From positions 89,054-153,053 of the forward strand of contig JAEZGS010000014.1 in assembly GCA_023437225.1 (NCBI GenBank): a stretch of 64,000 nt of DNA, given 5' to 3'. Numbering within the stretch: the stretch's first letter is position 1; each line of letters begins with the position of its first letter. The stretch is from Bacteroidota bacterium (GTDB lineage: Bacteria; Bacteroidota; Bacteroidia; Chitinophagales; Chitinophagaceae). Below the pieces are notes generated by a model. The model was given only the letters and a program-made list of their open reading frames with translations, was not told the origin of the DNA and did not search any database. The position numbers and the translations under genes were made by a program. Shown here in pieces: positions 43,883 through 52,600 of this stretch.

Positions 43883-44770
43883 TTACTTGCGAGTGTTTTC
43901 AGGAGTTCTGCGCATCTCCTCCCTGAGGACTTTGTAATAACGATGCGATTCTGCAAACCTTGCATTACTGGATTCCTGCCTTGAAGGATAATAGTACACC
44001 TCAACACCAAACCACACGATACCATCAACCTTTTTCGTGTTATAGCTCGCATCCAATATCCAACGAAGGTATTGCCTGAATTCATCGGGTGGAATGAGCT
44101 GCATACCAACCTTCTTATTACTGTCGTGCCAACGATGCCATACAAATGCAAGTACAGGTTTGTTAAGGCTATCACCGATGCGCAGGCTTTCTGTAATATT
44201 TGTTTTAAAGTATTTCTCATTGTGAGAAAATGGCGTCCCATTGGGGTAATAACTATAAAGGGATGGCAACAACACGTCACACTCTTTGAGCAATGGTATC
44301 AATTTGTTGTTGATTCTTTCAATGCTGTCAAGCTTCCAATATGACCTGTACGGCAATGCATAGAAGCCCCATTTTACATCTGGTTGCACCGCTTTGGCAA
44401 TTGCCAGGAGTTTCAAATACTTTGACATTGCAACCTGGAACCTTGCATCAGAAGTATCACAATTTATAAGATGTTCAAAGTCTTTCGACTCCCAATCAAG
44501 TAAACCATATTTGACTTTGGAACCTGAATAAAGTGCTTTGATGGAATTTGCCAGGTGGGCCGAATCAATTATTTCATCATGATTTGGGTCGATGTATCGC
44601 CTGTCTATCAAAGGAGCCACATTAACTTCGGAGAGTTTATTTCGATTCGCTGCGGCGAGTTTGGCAGGAGGAATATCACCGAGGCTGATAATAATCTCTC
44701 TTGACGACTGACAGTAGCCAAAAACTGGAAGAAACAATAAAACCGCAATATCCCGAAACCAGGTCATCAT
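43883..44770 (-). CDS. GH56 (hyaluronidase)-like exported protein in the polysaccharide operon
   Basis: 295 aa with signal peptide (IAVLLFLPVFGYCQ). The pattern of GH56 hyaluronidases is visible although distant: GLLDWES with Asp92 and Glu94 in the DxE catalytic spacing, KWGFYALPYRSYW (133-145), LLPSLYSYY (167-175), RIGDSLNKPVLAFVWHRW (about 197-214) and VDGIVWFGVEVYY (248-260). GH56 enzymes cut beta-hexosaminidic bonds in glycosaminoglycans. It lies between two glycosyltransferase genes and overlaps the upstream one in ATGA, so it could trim or release the polymer. The assignment is by motif only. Confidence 0.5.
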   Translation of the reverse strand: MMTWFRDIAVLLFLPVFGYCQSSREIIISLGDIPPAKLAAANRNKLSEVNVAPLIDRRYIDPNHDEIIDSAHLANSIKALYSGSKVKYGLLDWESKDFEHLINCDTSDARFQVAMSKYLKLLAIAKAVQPDVKWGFYALPYRSYWKLDSIERINNKLIPLLKECDVLLPSLYSYYPNGTPFSHNEKYFKTNITESLRIGDSLNKPVLAFVWHRWHDSNKKVGMQLIPPDEFRQYLRWILDASYNTKKVDGIVWFGVEVYYYPSRQESSNARFAESHRYYKVLREEMRRTPENTRK

Positions 44771-45930
44771 GCTATAAATTTTTCAGCAATGGTTGCCCAA
44801 CTTGCCTCTTGTTCAACATATCGCACGGCATTATTACCCATTGTCGCTCGCAGTTGTTCATCATTAATCAATAAAGCCAATGCGTCCTTAAGATGCGATA
44901 ATGACCCCGGCCGGATGGCAATGCCATTGTTAAATGATACCCTCTCTTTCATATATTCACTACAGATCACCGGGCACCCACATGCTGAGGCATCGACCGT
45001 GCTATTTGTAAGGTGGTCAGGCCAAACTGCAATATCCGAAGCGTTATAAACGCTTACTAAATCATCCAAAGGAACTCCCTTAACCATAACAACCTTGTGG
45101 ATTGAACGATTAATCGCGTCTGCCAAGATTGGTCTATAACTGCTTGTTACGTCCCCAACCAAATAGATAATGATTGATTTATCACGACAAACAGAGAGGT
45201 CGTTCAACGCTTCCAAAATCAAATGAACATTCTTCGTTTCATACATCTTGCCAGTATAGGTTACAACTATGTCATGTTCCTTTGCACCAAGCTGTTGTCG
45301 CCTGCGGTTCCGCATTTCCAAATTTGGCCGAAACTGTTTGTTGTCCGAACCTAAGGGAATCATCACCAATGGTCCCTTCTTAATGCCATAGTAGCGTTTA
45401 ATCACATCGATGCATGTATGCGATATACCTATAATCTTATCCGCCTTTCTGGCAAACTGAGGCCCGAACAAACGTCCAAATAAACGATATGCCGAAATAG
45501 TAACGAAATCGCGTCTGATTTGAGGTAAAGTCATATGATCATCAAAAACAATCCGGCATTTTAGCAGATCATGTAGAAATAGCAATCTAATCGAGTGCCA
45601 AGATATGATACCATGCGAGATGACAATATCCGGTTTAATATCAAGAAGTTTTTTTCTTAGGCCTTTTAACCAAACTCTTCCAGTAAGATATTTGTTAGTT
45701 CCTTTTAGCCTGTGAATTGTGACCCCGTAGTCAGTATGGAAAATTCCTGTTCCTACGACCTTGTCTCCGATTATCTGCTTAACTGTATTATTATAGTCAG
45801 GAAAATCAAAATGCCTATCCGAGGTGATAAAATGCACCTCATGGCCGCAGGCAGCCCACTCCTTACCCAAATAATACTCCTGATATCCTAATTTATCTTC
45901 ATAATGTAGGCACACGTTTACAATCTTCAT
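44767..45930 (-). CDS. Glycosyltransferase family 4
   Basis: 387 aa from ATG 45930 (MKIVNVCLHYEDKLGYQEYYLGKEW); the frame upstream belongs to the polymerase gene, with ATGA overlap. GT-B fold: GHEVHFITSDRHFD, VISHGIISWHSIR, IIGISHTC, VTYTGKMYETKNVHLILEAL, and the donor site VYNASDIAVWPDHLTNSTVDASACGCPVI. Adds a sugar during repeat-unit assembly. Confidence 0.86.
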   Translation of the reverse strand: MKIVNVCLHYEDKLGYQEYYLGKEWAACGHEVHFITSDRHFDFPDYNNTVKQIIGDKVVGTGIFHTDYGVTIHRLKGTNKYLTGRVWLKGLRKKLLDIKPDIVISHGIISWHSIRLLFLHDLLKCRIVFDDHMTLPQIRRDFVTISAYRLFGRLFGPQFARKADKIIGISHTCIDVIKRYYGIKKGPLVMIPLGSDNKQFRPNLEMRNRRRQQLGAKEHDIVVTYTGKMYETKNVHLILEALNDLSVCRDKSIIIYLVGDVTSSYRPILADAINRSIHKVVMVKGVPLDDLVSVYNASDIAVWPDHLTNSTVDASACGCPVICSEYMKERVSFNNGIAIRPGSLSHLKDALALLINDEQLRATMGNNAVRYVEQEASWATIAEKFIA

Positions 45931-47198
45931 ACAGCAGACTTTTTTGAGAGAAAGAAGGCAGTTAGCATCCAAAAACCCGATAATACAAATAGGCCACCAG
46001 AAAAGAAGCTACTAATAAATGTGATCAACCAAAACATTATCACCGGGAATACTCTCTCGAACCTATCTTTATCTTCAAACAATTCACGAAAGCTTTTAAA
46101 TAGGTGGTATAGTATCCCCCCGAAAATGAGGGCACCAACAACACCTGTACTCATAATTACATCTAAGAATATATTGTGACTGTAAGCTTTATCATACTCG
46201 GTCACAAACGCATCCCCGAGCAATGGATGCATCATGAACTGCCTAATTGCGCTTTCCCACTCGTATTCTCGTATTTCCTTTTGCATTACCTTACTCGAAG
46301 AAAAGAATTCTGAGAATCTCGCAGATATCACTAAGTCCGAATCAAACAAAAGGTATTCAACCAATCGCTCGCCAAATAATAAAAGCAAAGCGCTCATCAA
46401 CACCAGAGGTATAATTAAGTAGCGAAACCGTTGAACGCGAACAATGTATCTGATTAACAAATAAACAGATAAGGTTATGAAAACTACCAATGGGCCACGA
46501 GATCCTCCTAAGGTCAGATTTGCGATTCCAAGCAAAAGAATTCCGTAAATGACCGTTCGAGCTGACCGACTCCATTGGAAGAAAAGCAACCCATGGATGC
46601 ATATCAAAGAAATTGTTGTACCAAACGCACTAACGGTAATAGGATTTACAATGGATTGAACTTCTCCTTGCAATTCAACAGTGACTTCCCCACGTTTCAA
46701 AAGCATATCTGCGAGACTCCAACTATTAGCGGTAAGCATAGCATATAGTAACAGGATGTTAGAGAGAATCAGAAACGATACACACATTTTCTTCAACAAT
46801 CTGATGTCGATTAAGCTAGCGCCCACATATACTGCGATGGATGGGAGCAACACCACTCCAAATGCAAACGAGTACACAAAGAAAGAATCTTTATCTAGAT
46901 AGGTTAGCTTTTGAATTTCAATGTCATATATCAACCTTGTACCATAAAAAAACCAAAAGCCTAAGAATAATGTCCAGCCCCAATCGAAGCCCTTACGAAT
47001 GTTTACCAATAAAAAGCTTCCCAAAAGAACAGCAATAGCAACAAGTAACAGCAAGAATCTAAAAGCAACGTTTATTGGATTAGAGTTCACATTTAATATA
47101 AACGAAATAAAAGATTGAATCGGAAAGCCGAATAATGAAAAGCTTAGCAAAAAAGCACTTAGCCATCCAAGAATTCTCGTAAATGAGCGATGTTCCAT
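45927..47198 (-). CDS. wzy: O-antigen ligase-like polymerase (Wzy)
   Basis: 423 aa from ATG 47198 (MEHRSFTRILGWLSA); the TTG at 47213 overlaps the flippase stop. About ten transmembrane helices, a large periplasmic loop (FSSSKVMQKEIREYEWESAIRQFMMHPLLGDAF) and the Wzy_C-like segment AYSHNIFLDVIMSTGVVG, where the conserved His-Asn is typical of the Wzy/WaaL superfamily. Joins repeat units in the periplasm. Noticeably AT-rich compared with the flanks. Confidence 0.8.
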   Translation of the reverse strand: MEHRSFTRILGWLSAFLLSFSLFGFPIQSFISFILNVNSNPINVAFRFLLLLVAIAVLLGSFLLVNIRKGFDWGWTLFLGFWFFYGTRLIYDIEIQKLTYLDKDSFFVYSFAFGVVLLPSIAVYVGASLIDIRLLKKMCVSFLILSNILLLYAMLTANSWSLADMLLKRGEVTVELQGEVQSIVNPITVSAFGTTISLICIHGLLFFQWSRSARTVIYGILLLGIANLTLGGSRGPLVVFITLSVYLLIRYIVRVQRFRYLIIPLVLMSALLLLFGERLVEYLLFDSDLVISARFSEFFSSSKVMQKEIREYEWESAIRQFMMHPLLGDAFVTEYDKAYSHNIFLDVIMSTGVVGALIFGGILYHLFKSFRELFEDKDRFERVFPVIMFWLITFISSFFSGGLFVLSGFWMLTAFFLSKKSAV

Positions 47199-47209
47199 CA
47201 CGTCAACAA

Positions 47210-48505
47210 TCAAATATTACCTTCTTTATTTGTTAAATGCCTTGCTAGATACATTGTTATGCCGAATCGAGCCGACGATACAACCAATACGATTATAACT
47301 GCTGCCCAAATGCCATAGATGGGAGTGAAGAAAAAATTAAGTAATAGAGTTAGAGTTGAAAGGCAGATGACTAAAAAAAATTGAAATGAAGTTTTCTCAA
47401 AAATGATTAGGAAATTAATATAAAGATGAGTGAGCGTCTCAACTATTTTCGCAAAGGCTATTATCGGAAAAAGCCACAATGCGAGTTGATATTCAGAATT
47501 GAGTAGTTTGAAATTGAGTAAGAAAAATAATCCTATCCAAAAGACAAATGCTATCAACACAAAAGTAAGTCCTAGCTTTTTGGTAGCCATTCTGGTTGCG
47601 TCCATATTCACCTTTGCGTTTTTTTGTTTAAATATTTTTGGAAGCCAAATCGTATTAAAGGAGGTCAAAACAAGCGAAATAGGAAGTGAATATAATATGC
47701 AAAAATTGAAGACTGCTAATGTTTCCATTCCAAAGTATTTTTGCAAAAAATAGCGGTCAGAAAACAAGAAGATGCTTGTTGCTACAGCACCACCAAAGAG
47801 AGGGATCCCAATCTTGATGGCGCGTCTAGCTAGATTCCTATTGAAGGACAACCGTGCCTGTGAAAATAACTCGAATAATAATGGAGCAAACACTATTAAA
47901 CCTATCACACTTTCAAGTCCCAACCTAAAAGCTACCTTATTGCCATCAAAGTTTGATATTAAGATAAAGGCAGTAACATTAGATAAAACAATTTTCAAAA
48001 AATTAAAAGTTTGAAATTTGCGAAATCTTTCACGGGATAAGTAAAAAGCACTGAGAGTAGTAATTGATAGATCTAATAATATAAACAACCAGAACTGAAG
48101 CCTTATTTGGTTCAACGCTATAGGCTTATCAATTAATAAATGAAGTAAAATTAGATCCCATTTAAAAATTAATGCAGAAAGAAAAACAAAAGAAAAAAAT
48201 GCAAGCCAAATGGAATTAGTAGTAAATATCAAAGTTGGTCGTGAGGATTCGTCAAGATCAAAAAACAATTTTTGATATGCCGTGTCCATTCCTAGCTTAA
48301 AAACGACCGATGCTAAAGTGATAATGACATACAAATAGGTAAACAATCCAAATTCTTCTTTGGACATTACAGTAGTAAACAACGGTATAAAAGCAAATGT
48401 TGTTCCTTTTGCTAATATGTCTAAAGACAGAGTTCTGAACATGCCACTAGAACGCCCTGTCCTCACTAGTTCAAATACCTTATTTGAGATCTTATGAATT
48501 ACCAT
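47210..48505 (-). CDS. wzx: Polysaccharide repeat-unit flippase (Wzx)
   Basis: 431 aa with about 12-14 transmembrane helices. N-terminal LSLDILAKGTTFAFIPLFTTVMSKEEFGLFTYLY is the MATE/PST flippase opening. Flips undecaprenyl-linked repeat units to the periplasm. AT-rich, with long A/T runs, unlike nadE or cus genes; typical for imported polysaccharide cores. 24 bases after wzc. Confidence 0.85.
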   Translation of the reverse strand: MVIHKISNKVFELVRTGRSSGMFRTLSLDILAKGTTFAFIPLFTTVMSKEEFGLFTYLYVIITLASVVFKLGMDTAYQKLFFDLDESSRPTLIFTTNSIWLAFFSFVFLSALIFKWDLILLHLLIDKPIALNQIRLQFWLFILLDLSITTLSAFYLSRERFRKFQTFNFLKIVLSNVTAFILISNFDGNKVAFRLGLESVIGLIVFAPLLFELFSQARLSFNRNLARRAIKIGIPLFGGAVATSIFLFSDRYFLQKYFGMETLAVFNFCILYSLPISLVLTSFNTIWLPKIFKQKNAKVNMDATRMATKKLGLTFVLIAFVFWIGLFFLLNFKLLNSEYQLALWLFPIIAFAKIVETLTHLYINFLIIFEKTSFQFFLVICLSTLTLLLNFFFTPIYGIWAAVIIVLVVSSARFGITMYLARHLTNKEGNI

Positions 48506-48529
48506 TCAAGTTGAACCTAATTGATTCTT

Positions 48530-50911
48530 TTATAGCATTTTTTGCGTTCGCGTAGAATTCTGCGACGACTCGTCGAAATAGCCATTTGATTTACCTCGTC
48601 TCCCATAGCCATACCCATATCCGTATCCATATCCATAGTAACCCTGGCCCTTCTTTCCAATATCATTAATTAGCAGGGAAAGCTTTGGAATGCGCTTGTT
48701 TCTGTTCAATTCCTCTATCAAATGAAGAAACTTCTTGTTGGTGTAATTGTGCCTTACAACGTATATTGTTGCGTCTGAAAACTTGCTTAAAGTGATCGCA
48801 TCGCTTACCAGGCCTATCGGCGCAGTGTCGATGATGATGACATCAAACTGCTTCTTCAATTGTTCAAATAAATGATCAACTTTTTCGTGCAACAATAATT
48901 CCGCAGGATTTGGAGGAAGGGGGCCACAGGAAATTACATAAAGATTTTCCTGTTGCGGCACAGGAACGATCAGCTCTTCCACCCGTATATTACCCACGAG
49001 GTAGTTCGTTATTCCTACGTTTGAAGAAACGCCAAGTCCCACCATTATCTTAGGCTTCCGAATATCAAACTCGAGTATTACCGTACGCTTTCCACTCATC
49101 GCAAACACAGCACCTACATTAGAACTTATAAAGGACTTGCCTTCTCCACTGAATGAAGAAGTAACCATTATCACTGGGTTGTCCACATCAGGAAGGATGT
49201 ATTTGATGTTTGTTCGGATAAGTCGAAATTGTTCCGCTATGTAATGCCTGTTCCGCTGGGTAACCACCAGGGTTTCCTGGAACTCTGAATGACCGATCTC
49301 CCCAAGAATCGGTATGTCAACAGCCCGCTCAATTTCATCGCGGGATTGAATGGTATCATTGAAAAATTCCCGTGCGGATATAATGCCTATCGGTATAAAT
49401 AATCCCGCTAAAAAGAACAAACCATAAATCTGAAACGGCTTGGGCGATACCGGTGTCGTATCAGAAACTGCCGATTCGACAATGCGAATGTTCGAATTCG
49501 TAGAAGCAGAAGAAATTGATGTTTCTAATTTCTTTTGCATCAGGTATTGATACAATTCCTGCATCAGGGATTGTTGTCGCCTTACCTCCAGAAGGCGCCG
49601 CTCTTTTGCAGGGATACTCAGCAACTCACGATTTAACTCAGATGATTTTCTACGATAGTCAGCCACGGCAACTTCGATCGCTTGTTTTACCGTTCTTAAA
49701 CTTTGAAGAATGTCTGCTTTCATATTCTCTATCGCCGAATCATATTCCTGTATCAAAGGATTGGTGGCAGGCATTGTTTTTAATGCAGATTCACGAAGTA
49801 ATGTGATGCGGTTATACTCATTAATCTTTTGCAGTAATGATGGATCTTCAAAGCCAAGTGATGAAGGCACCAATCGATTACTATTCTTCGCATTGCTCAT
49901 GTAATCAATAAGCTGACTTACTACTTTCAGCTTCACCTCCTCCTGCATCTGTAGTGAAGAAAATCCGGATGACTCATTAAGGAAAAGTTTGGACTGCTCT
50001 ACCGGATCAATAATGTTATTTGATTGCCGAAATGTCAACAGGCTACCTTCAACACTTTGCAGTGATTCAGCAACTGTATCCAACTGGTTCTCGATGAAAT
50101 CAAGCGTGTTGTCCGCCGTCTTCCTCTTTTCTTCAAGACCCGCATTTTGATACTCAGCCATGAAGGTATTTACGATGTCTATTCCTGTGTATGGATTATC
50201 AACTTCAAACGAGAGGTCAATGATGTTACCGAACTTGTTGGGCTGCATCAGTCGCAGCGACTGCAACAAACTGTTTGCAACTTCTTGCTGTGGTGTCCAA
50301 ACAATTGTAAAATCATCGGTCGGAAATGCTACACGCCTTGTATAATTGGCCCGGGGCTTTATGTGGAACGAATAATTTTCTCGCTTTATCTGCTGTCCAT
50401 AAAAATATTCATTGCGCTCATCGTCAATTTTGAACTTTGAGTTGGCTAACAAGCTAACATTGAGTGTGATTGATTTTGTGGAATCTGCGATATCGCTAAA
50501 CACCACTTCAAATGGCATGTGCGGAAAATGAATTGCACTTGAACGGATCTTGCCCTTGTTATAATATTTCACATCAAGGCCCAGCTTTTCTATTACACGA
50601 CTGGCTATCGTTCTTGAACTGATGACTTCCATCTCGTCCAACACATTGTTGCTCATTCCCTGCATAAGGAAGATCTCACTAAATTTTTCACCCCCCTGGG
50701 AATAGGGAGCCGCTTCATTTTTAATCATGATCTTCCCGCCAACACTGTACATTGGTGTGCTGTAACGTATCTTAAGAAACGCAAGCACGAGGAATATCAC
50801 TAACGACAATAGTATCCACGGAAGAAAATGTAGATACCGGAACAATAATTCCCGGGGACTAATGATCTGATTCTTAGGATGGATCTTTTTCTCTATAGTT
50901 TCCTGCGACAT
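48530..50911 (-). CDS. wzc: Polysaccharide co-polymerase / tyrosine autokinase (Wzc-like)
   Basis: 793 aa. N-terminal Wzz domain with TM1 (LPWILLSLVIFLVLAFL), periplasmic coiled coils to about 500 (LDFIENQLDTVAESLQSVEG), TM2 (IYGLFFLAGLFIPIGII) and a cytoplasmic BY-kinase: Walker A SSFSGEGKSFISSN, Walker A-prime VILEFDIRKPK, Walker B VIIDTAPIG. The C-terminal tyrosine cluster is a Gly-Tyr repeat (GYYGYGYGYGYGYGRRGK). Autophosphorylation there regulates chain length; the CpsB-like phosphatase at 38628 should reverse it. Four bases after wza. Confidence 0.93.
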   Translation of the reverse strand: MSQETIEKKIHPKNQIISPRELLFRYLHFLPWILLSLVIFLVLAFLKIRYSTPMYSVGGKIMIKNEAAPYSQGGEKFSEIFLMQGMSNNVLDEMEVISSRTIASRVIEKLGLDVKYYNKGKIRSSAIHFPHMPFEVVFSDIADSTKSITLNVSLLANSKFKIDDERNEYFYGQQIKRENYSFHIKPRANYTRRVAFPTDDFTIVWTPQQEVANSLLQSLRLMQPNKFGNIIDLSFEVDNPYTGIDIVNTFMAEYQNAGLEEKRKTADNTLDFIENQLDTVAESLQSVEGSLLTFRQSNNIIDPVEQSKLFLNESSGFSSLQMQEEVKLKVVSQLIDYMSNAKNSNRLVPSSLGFEDPSLLQKINEYNRITLLRESALKTMPATNPLIQEYDSAIENMKADILQSLRTVKQAIEVAVADYRRKSSELNRELLSIPAKERRLLEVRRQQSLMQELYQYLMQKKLETSISSASTNSNIRIVESAVSDTTPVSPKPFQIYGLFFLAGLFIPIGIISAREFFNDTIQSRDEIERAVDIPILGEIGHSEFQETLVVTQRNRHYIAEQFRLIRTNIKYILPDVDNPVIMVTSSFSGEGKSFISSNVGAVFAMSGKRTVILEFDIRKPKIMVGLGVSSNVGITNYLVGNIRVEELIVPVPQQENLYVISCGPLPPNPAELLLHEKVDHLFEQLKKQFDVIIIDTAPIGLVSDAITLSKFSDATIYVVRHNYTNKKFLHLIEELNRNKRIPKLSLLINDIGKKGQGYYGYGYGYGYGYGRRGKSNGYFDESSQNSTRTQKML

Positions 50912-50915
50912 ATTT

Positions 50916-51728
50916 TTAGTTTCTAAACACGGAGAATATAATTGCTACAGTAGATAGAATGCTTGCTCCCAATGTAAGGTTTCGCACTGTGCTTTGATCA
51001 CCTTGCGCTGCCTTATTCTTCGTTAGATCAACTACTACGATATCATTTTGCGCAAGGTTAAAAAATGGCGACTTAAAGACCTGCGGATCTGTAAGGTTTA
51101 ATCTGCCAAACTCTCTTTTTCCGTTGATCTCGCGAATTACCAGGACATTGTCCCGCCTGGCGGTTACTGTGAGATCGCCAGCTAATCCAATGGCTTCTAA
51201 GACATTGATTCTCTCCGAAGGAATATTAAATGTCGAAGGACGAGCGACATCACCGATGACGGTAACTTTGAAATTCATGAACCTGATATTGAAGTACGGA
51301 TTATTTAGGTACTTACTTAAACTCGAGTCAAGAATCCTTGCAACTTCTGCTTTTTTCAGGCCTGCAACCCGCACGTTTCCTATCTGCTGGAACTGAATGT
51401 TTCCGTCCGCATCGACAAGATAGCCAAGTGATGTATTGCCGGCATTTTGAGAGATGTTGCCAATAATTGTATTATTCCCAGGCCCATTGTTGATCGAAGC
51501 AAACATTGGCTGGTTGAAAGCCGCTGAAGCCGCCGGGTTATCACTGAAAACAAGTATGCTCAATAAGTCGCCGGGCTGGATCGTATGCTCGATACTGGAA
51601 ACCTGCGCAATTTGCGGATCGTCGAGAGGCCCCTGCAGGTACTGAAGATTCTTAACGTTAGTGCAGGAGGAAAAAAGAACCAATGCCGTTGCGATGACTA
51701 GAAAAAATCTTGGGACAACAGTATGCAT
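50916..51728 (-). CDS. wza: Polysaccharide export lipoprotein (Wza-like)
   Basis: 270 aa from ATG 51728, which gives a proper signal (FLVIATALVLFSSCTN, lipobox Cys). Poly_export domain IQPGDLLSILVFSDNP, then SLBB-type VTVIGDVARPSTFNIP and INVLEAIGLAGDLTVTA. A C-terminal hydrophobic helix (LTLGASILSTVAIIFSVF) anchors it. First cistron of the operon; a long leader with a terminator-like hairpin precedes it. Confidence 0.9.
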   Translation of the reverse strand: MHTVVPRFFLVIATALVLFSSCTNVKNLQYLQGPLDDPQIAQVSSIEHTIQPGDLLSILVFSDNPAASAAFNQPMFASINNGPGNNTIIGNISQNAGNTSLGYLVDADGNIQFQQIGNVRVAGLKKAEVARILDSSLSKYLNNPYFNIRFMNFKVTVIGDVARPSTFNIPSERINVLEAIGLAGDLTVTARRDNVLVIREINGKREFGRLNLTDPQVFKSPFFNLAQNDIVVVDLTKNKAAQGDQSTVRNLTLGASILSTVAIIFSVFRN

Positions 51729-51800
51729 TCCTAAGGATTTGTAAATGTATGGCTTCGCCACCTCAGTCCCATATCAAAGGGACGGAACATCAACGAAACG

Positions 51801-51842
51801 TAAAAAAAAGGGGCATAAAAACTTCATTGGTTTTTATTCCCC
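51801..51842 (-). terminator. Strong hairpin with U tract before wza: terminator or leader attenuator
   Basis: Read on the minus strand: a 13-bp stem GGGGAATAAAAAC / GTTTTTATGCCCC (one mismatch), loop CAATGAA, then eight T. It lies 133 bases after the stop of the 52 kb gene and 73 bases before wza. Confidence 0.85.
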
Positions 51843-51910
51843 ATATGTTAAAACGAAATCTGAGCTAAAATAATATCTCTCCTCACTTATATCTGGTAAA
51901 AAGGGTTGGG

Positions 51911-51918
51911 CAAAATTA
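51911..51918 (-). promoter_or_regulatory. Candidate polysaccharide operon promoter
   Basis: Minus-strand TAATTTTG, exact TAnnTTTG, upstream of the hairpin. If used, the hairpin lies in the wza leader. No clear TTG at -33. Confidence 0.4.
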
Positions 51919-51974
51919 AGGGAATTGAAACGGAAAATAAGGGCTTTCCATTAATGCCAGGTGCCCTTCCAGTG

Positions 51975-52547
51975 TTATAAATCATTCATATAGTTGCTTT
52001 TTTTGGCCACCCGGTACCTCACAGTGAGCAGAGCTAAAGCCACGAAGATCAGCTCCACCAACAGTAATAGCGCCGTCATGATCAGCATTGAAAACTTGGC
52101 GGTTGCAAAATTGTAAGCCATGCGAACCACCATCTCCGGCATCCTGCCACTCAACATTTGCAACAACAATATGTTTTCGATGACATCGCATATTCCGGCC
52201 ATGATCACAATAAAAGTAAAAAACCTGGCGGCCCGCATGAGCAGGTCTTGCCCTGAAAGTCGCGCCAGATATCGGATTGCCACTATCAGCAGCCAGCAAT
52301 ACAATAGGATGAACAGGAAATCTCCATAGATCGAATACAGCAAATTCTCTATTAATCCCTGGGCCGCAAAGCGCTCCATCAATGCCTCCGCCTTCGGTAT
52401 CGTCTGTGCAATTTCCAGCGAAACAATATCCCTTGTAGTAAGCGGCGCCAGCCAAAGCTTCATCACAATTACAAAGGCTATATTTAAGATCAGTAATACC
52501 CAGAAGCGGGTGGAATTCCTTTTGAGCCATCGATGGTCGGTGTCCAT
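51975..52547 (-). CDS. Four-helix membrane protein of unknown function
   Basis: 190 aa from ATG 52547. Four predicted transmembrane helices: WVLLILNIAFVIVMKLWL, DFLFILLYCWLLIVAIRYL, FFTFIVIMAGICDVIENILLL and MLIMTALLLLVELIFVALALL. A polar 50-residue extracytoplasmic loop follows TM1. Family not recognised. Divergent from the metallophosphoesterase and upstream of the polysaccharide operon on the same strand. Confidence 0.65.
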   Translation of the reverse strand: MDTDHRWLKRNSTRFWVLLILNIAFVIVMKLWLAPLTTRDIVSLEIAQTIPKAEALMERFAAQGLIENLLYSIYGDFLFILLYCWLLIVAIRYLARLSGQDLLMRAARFFTFIVIMAGICDVIENILLLQMLSGRMPEMVVRMAYNFATAKFSMLIMTALLLLVELIFVALALLTVRYRVAKKSNYMNDL

Positions 52548-52600
52548 AAGCAATCGCAGTTGGTGAAGAATTGTTATCTTAAAACTTCGCAGCCAATAAT

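Noticed and set aside
51729..51974. JUMPstart/ops element upstream of the polysaccharide operon
   Set aside because: No GGCGGTAG-like sequence is present; only the hairpin and a -7 element are supported.
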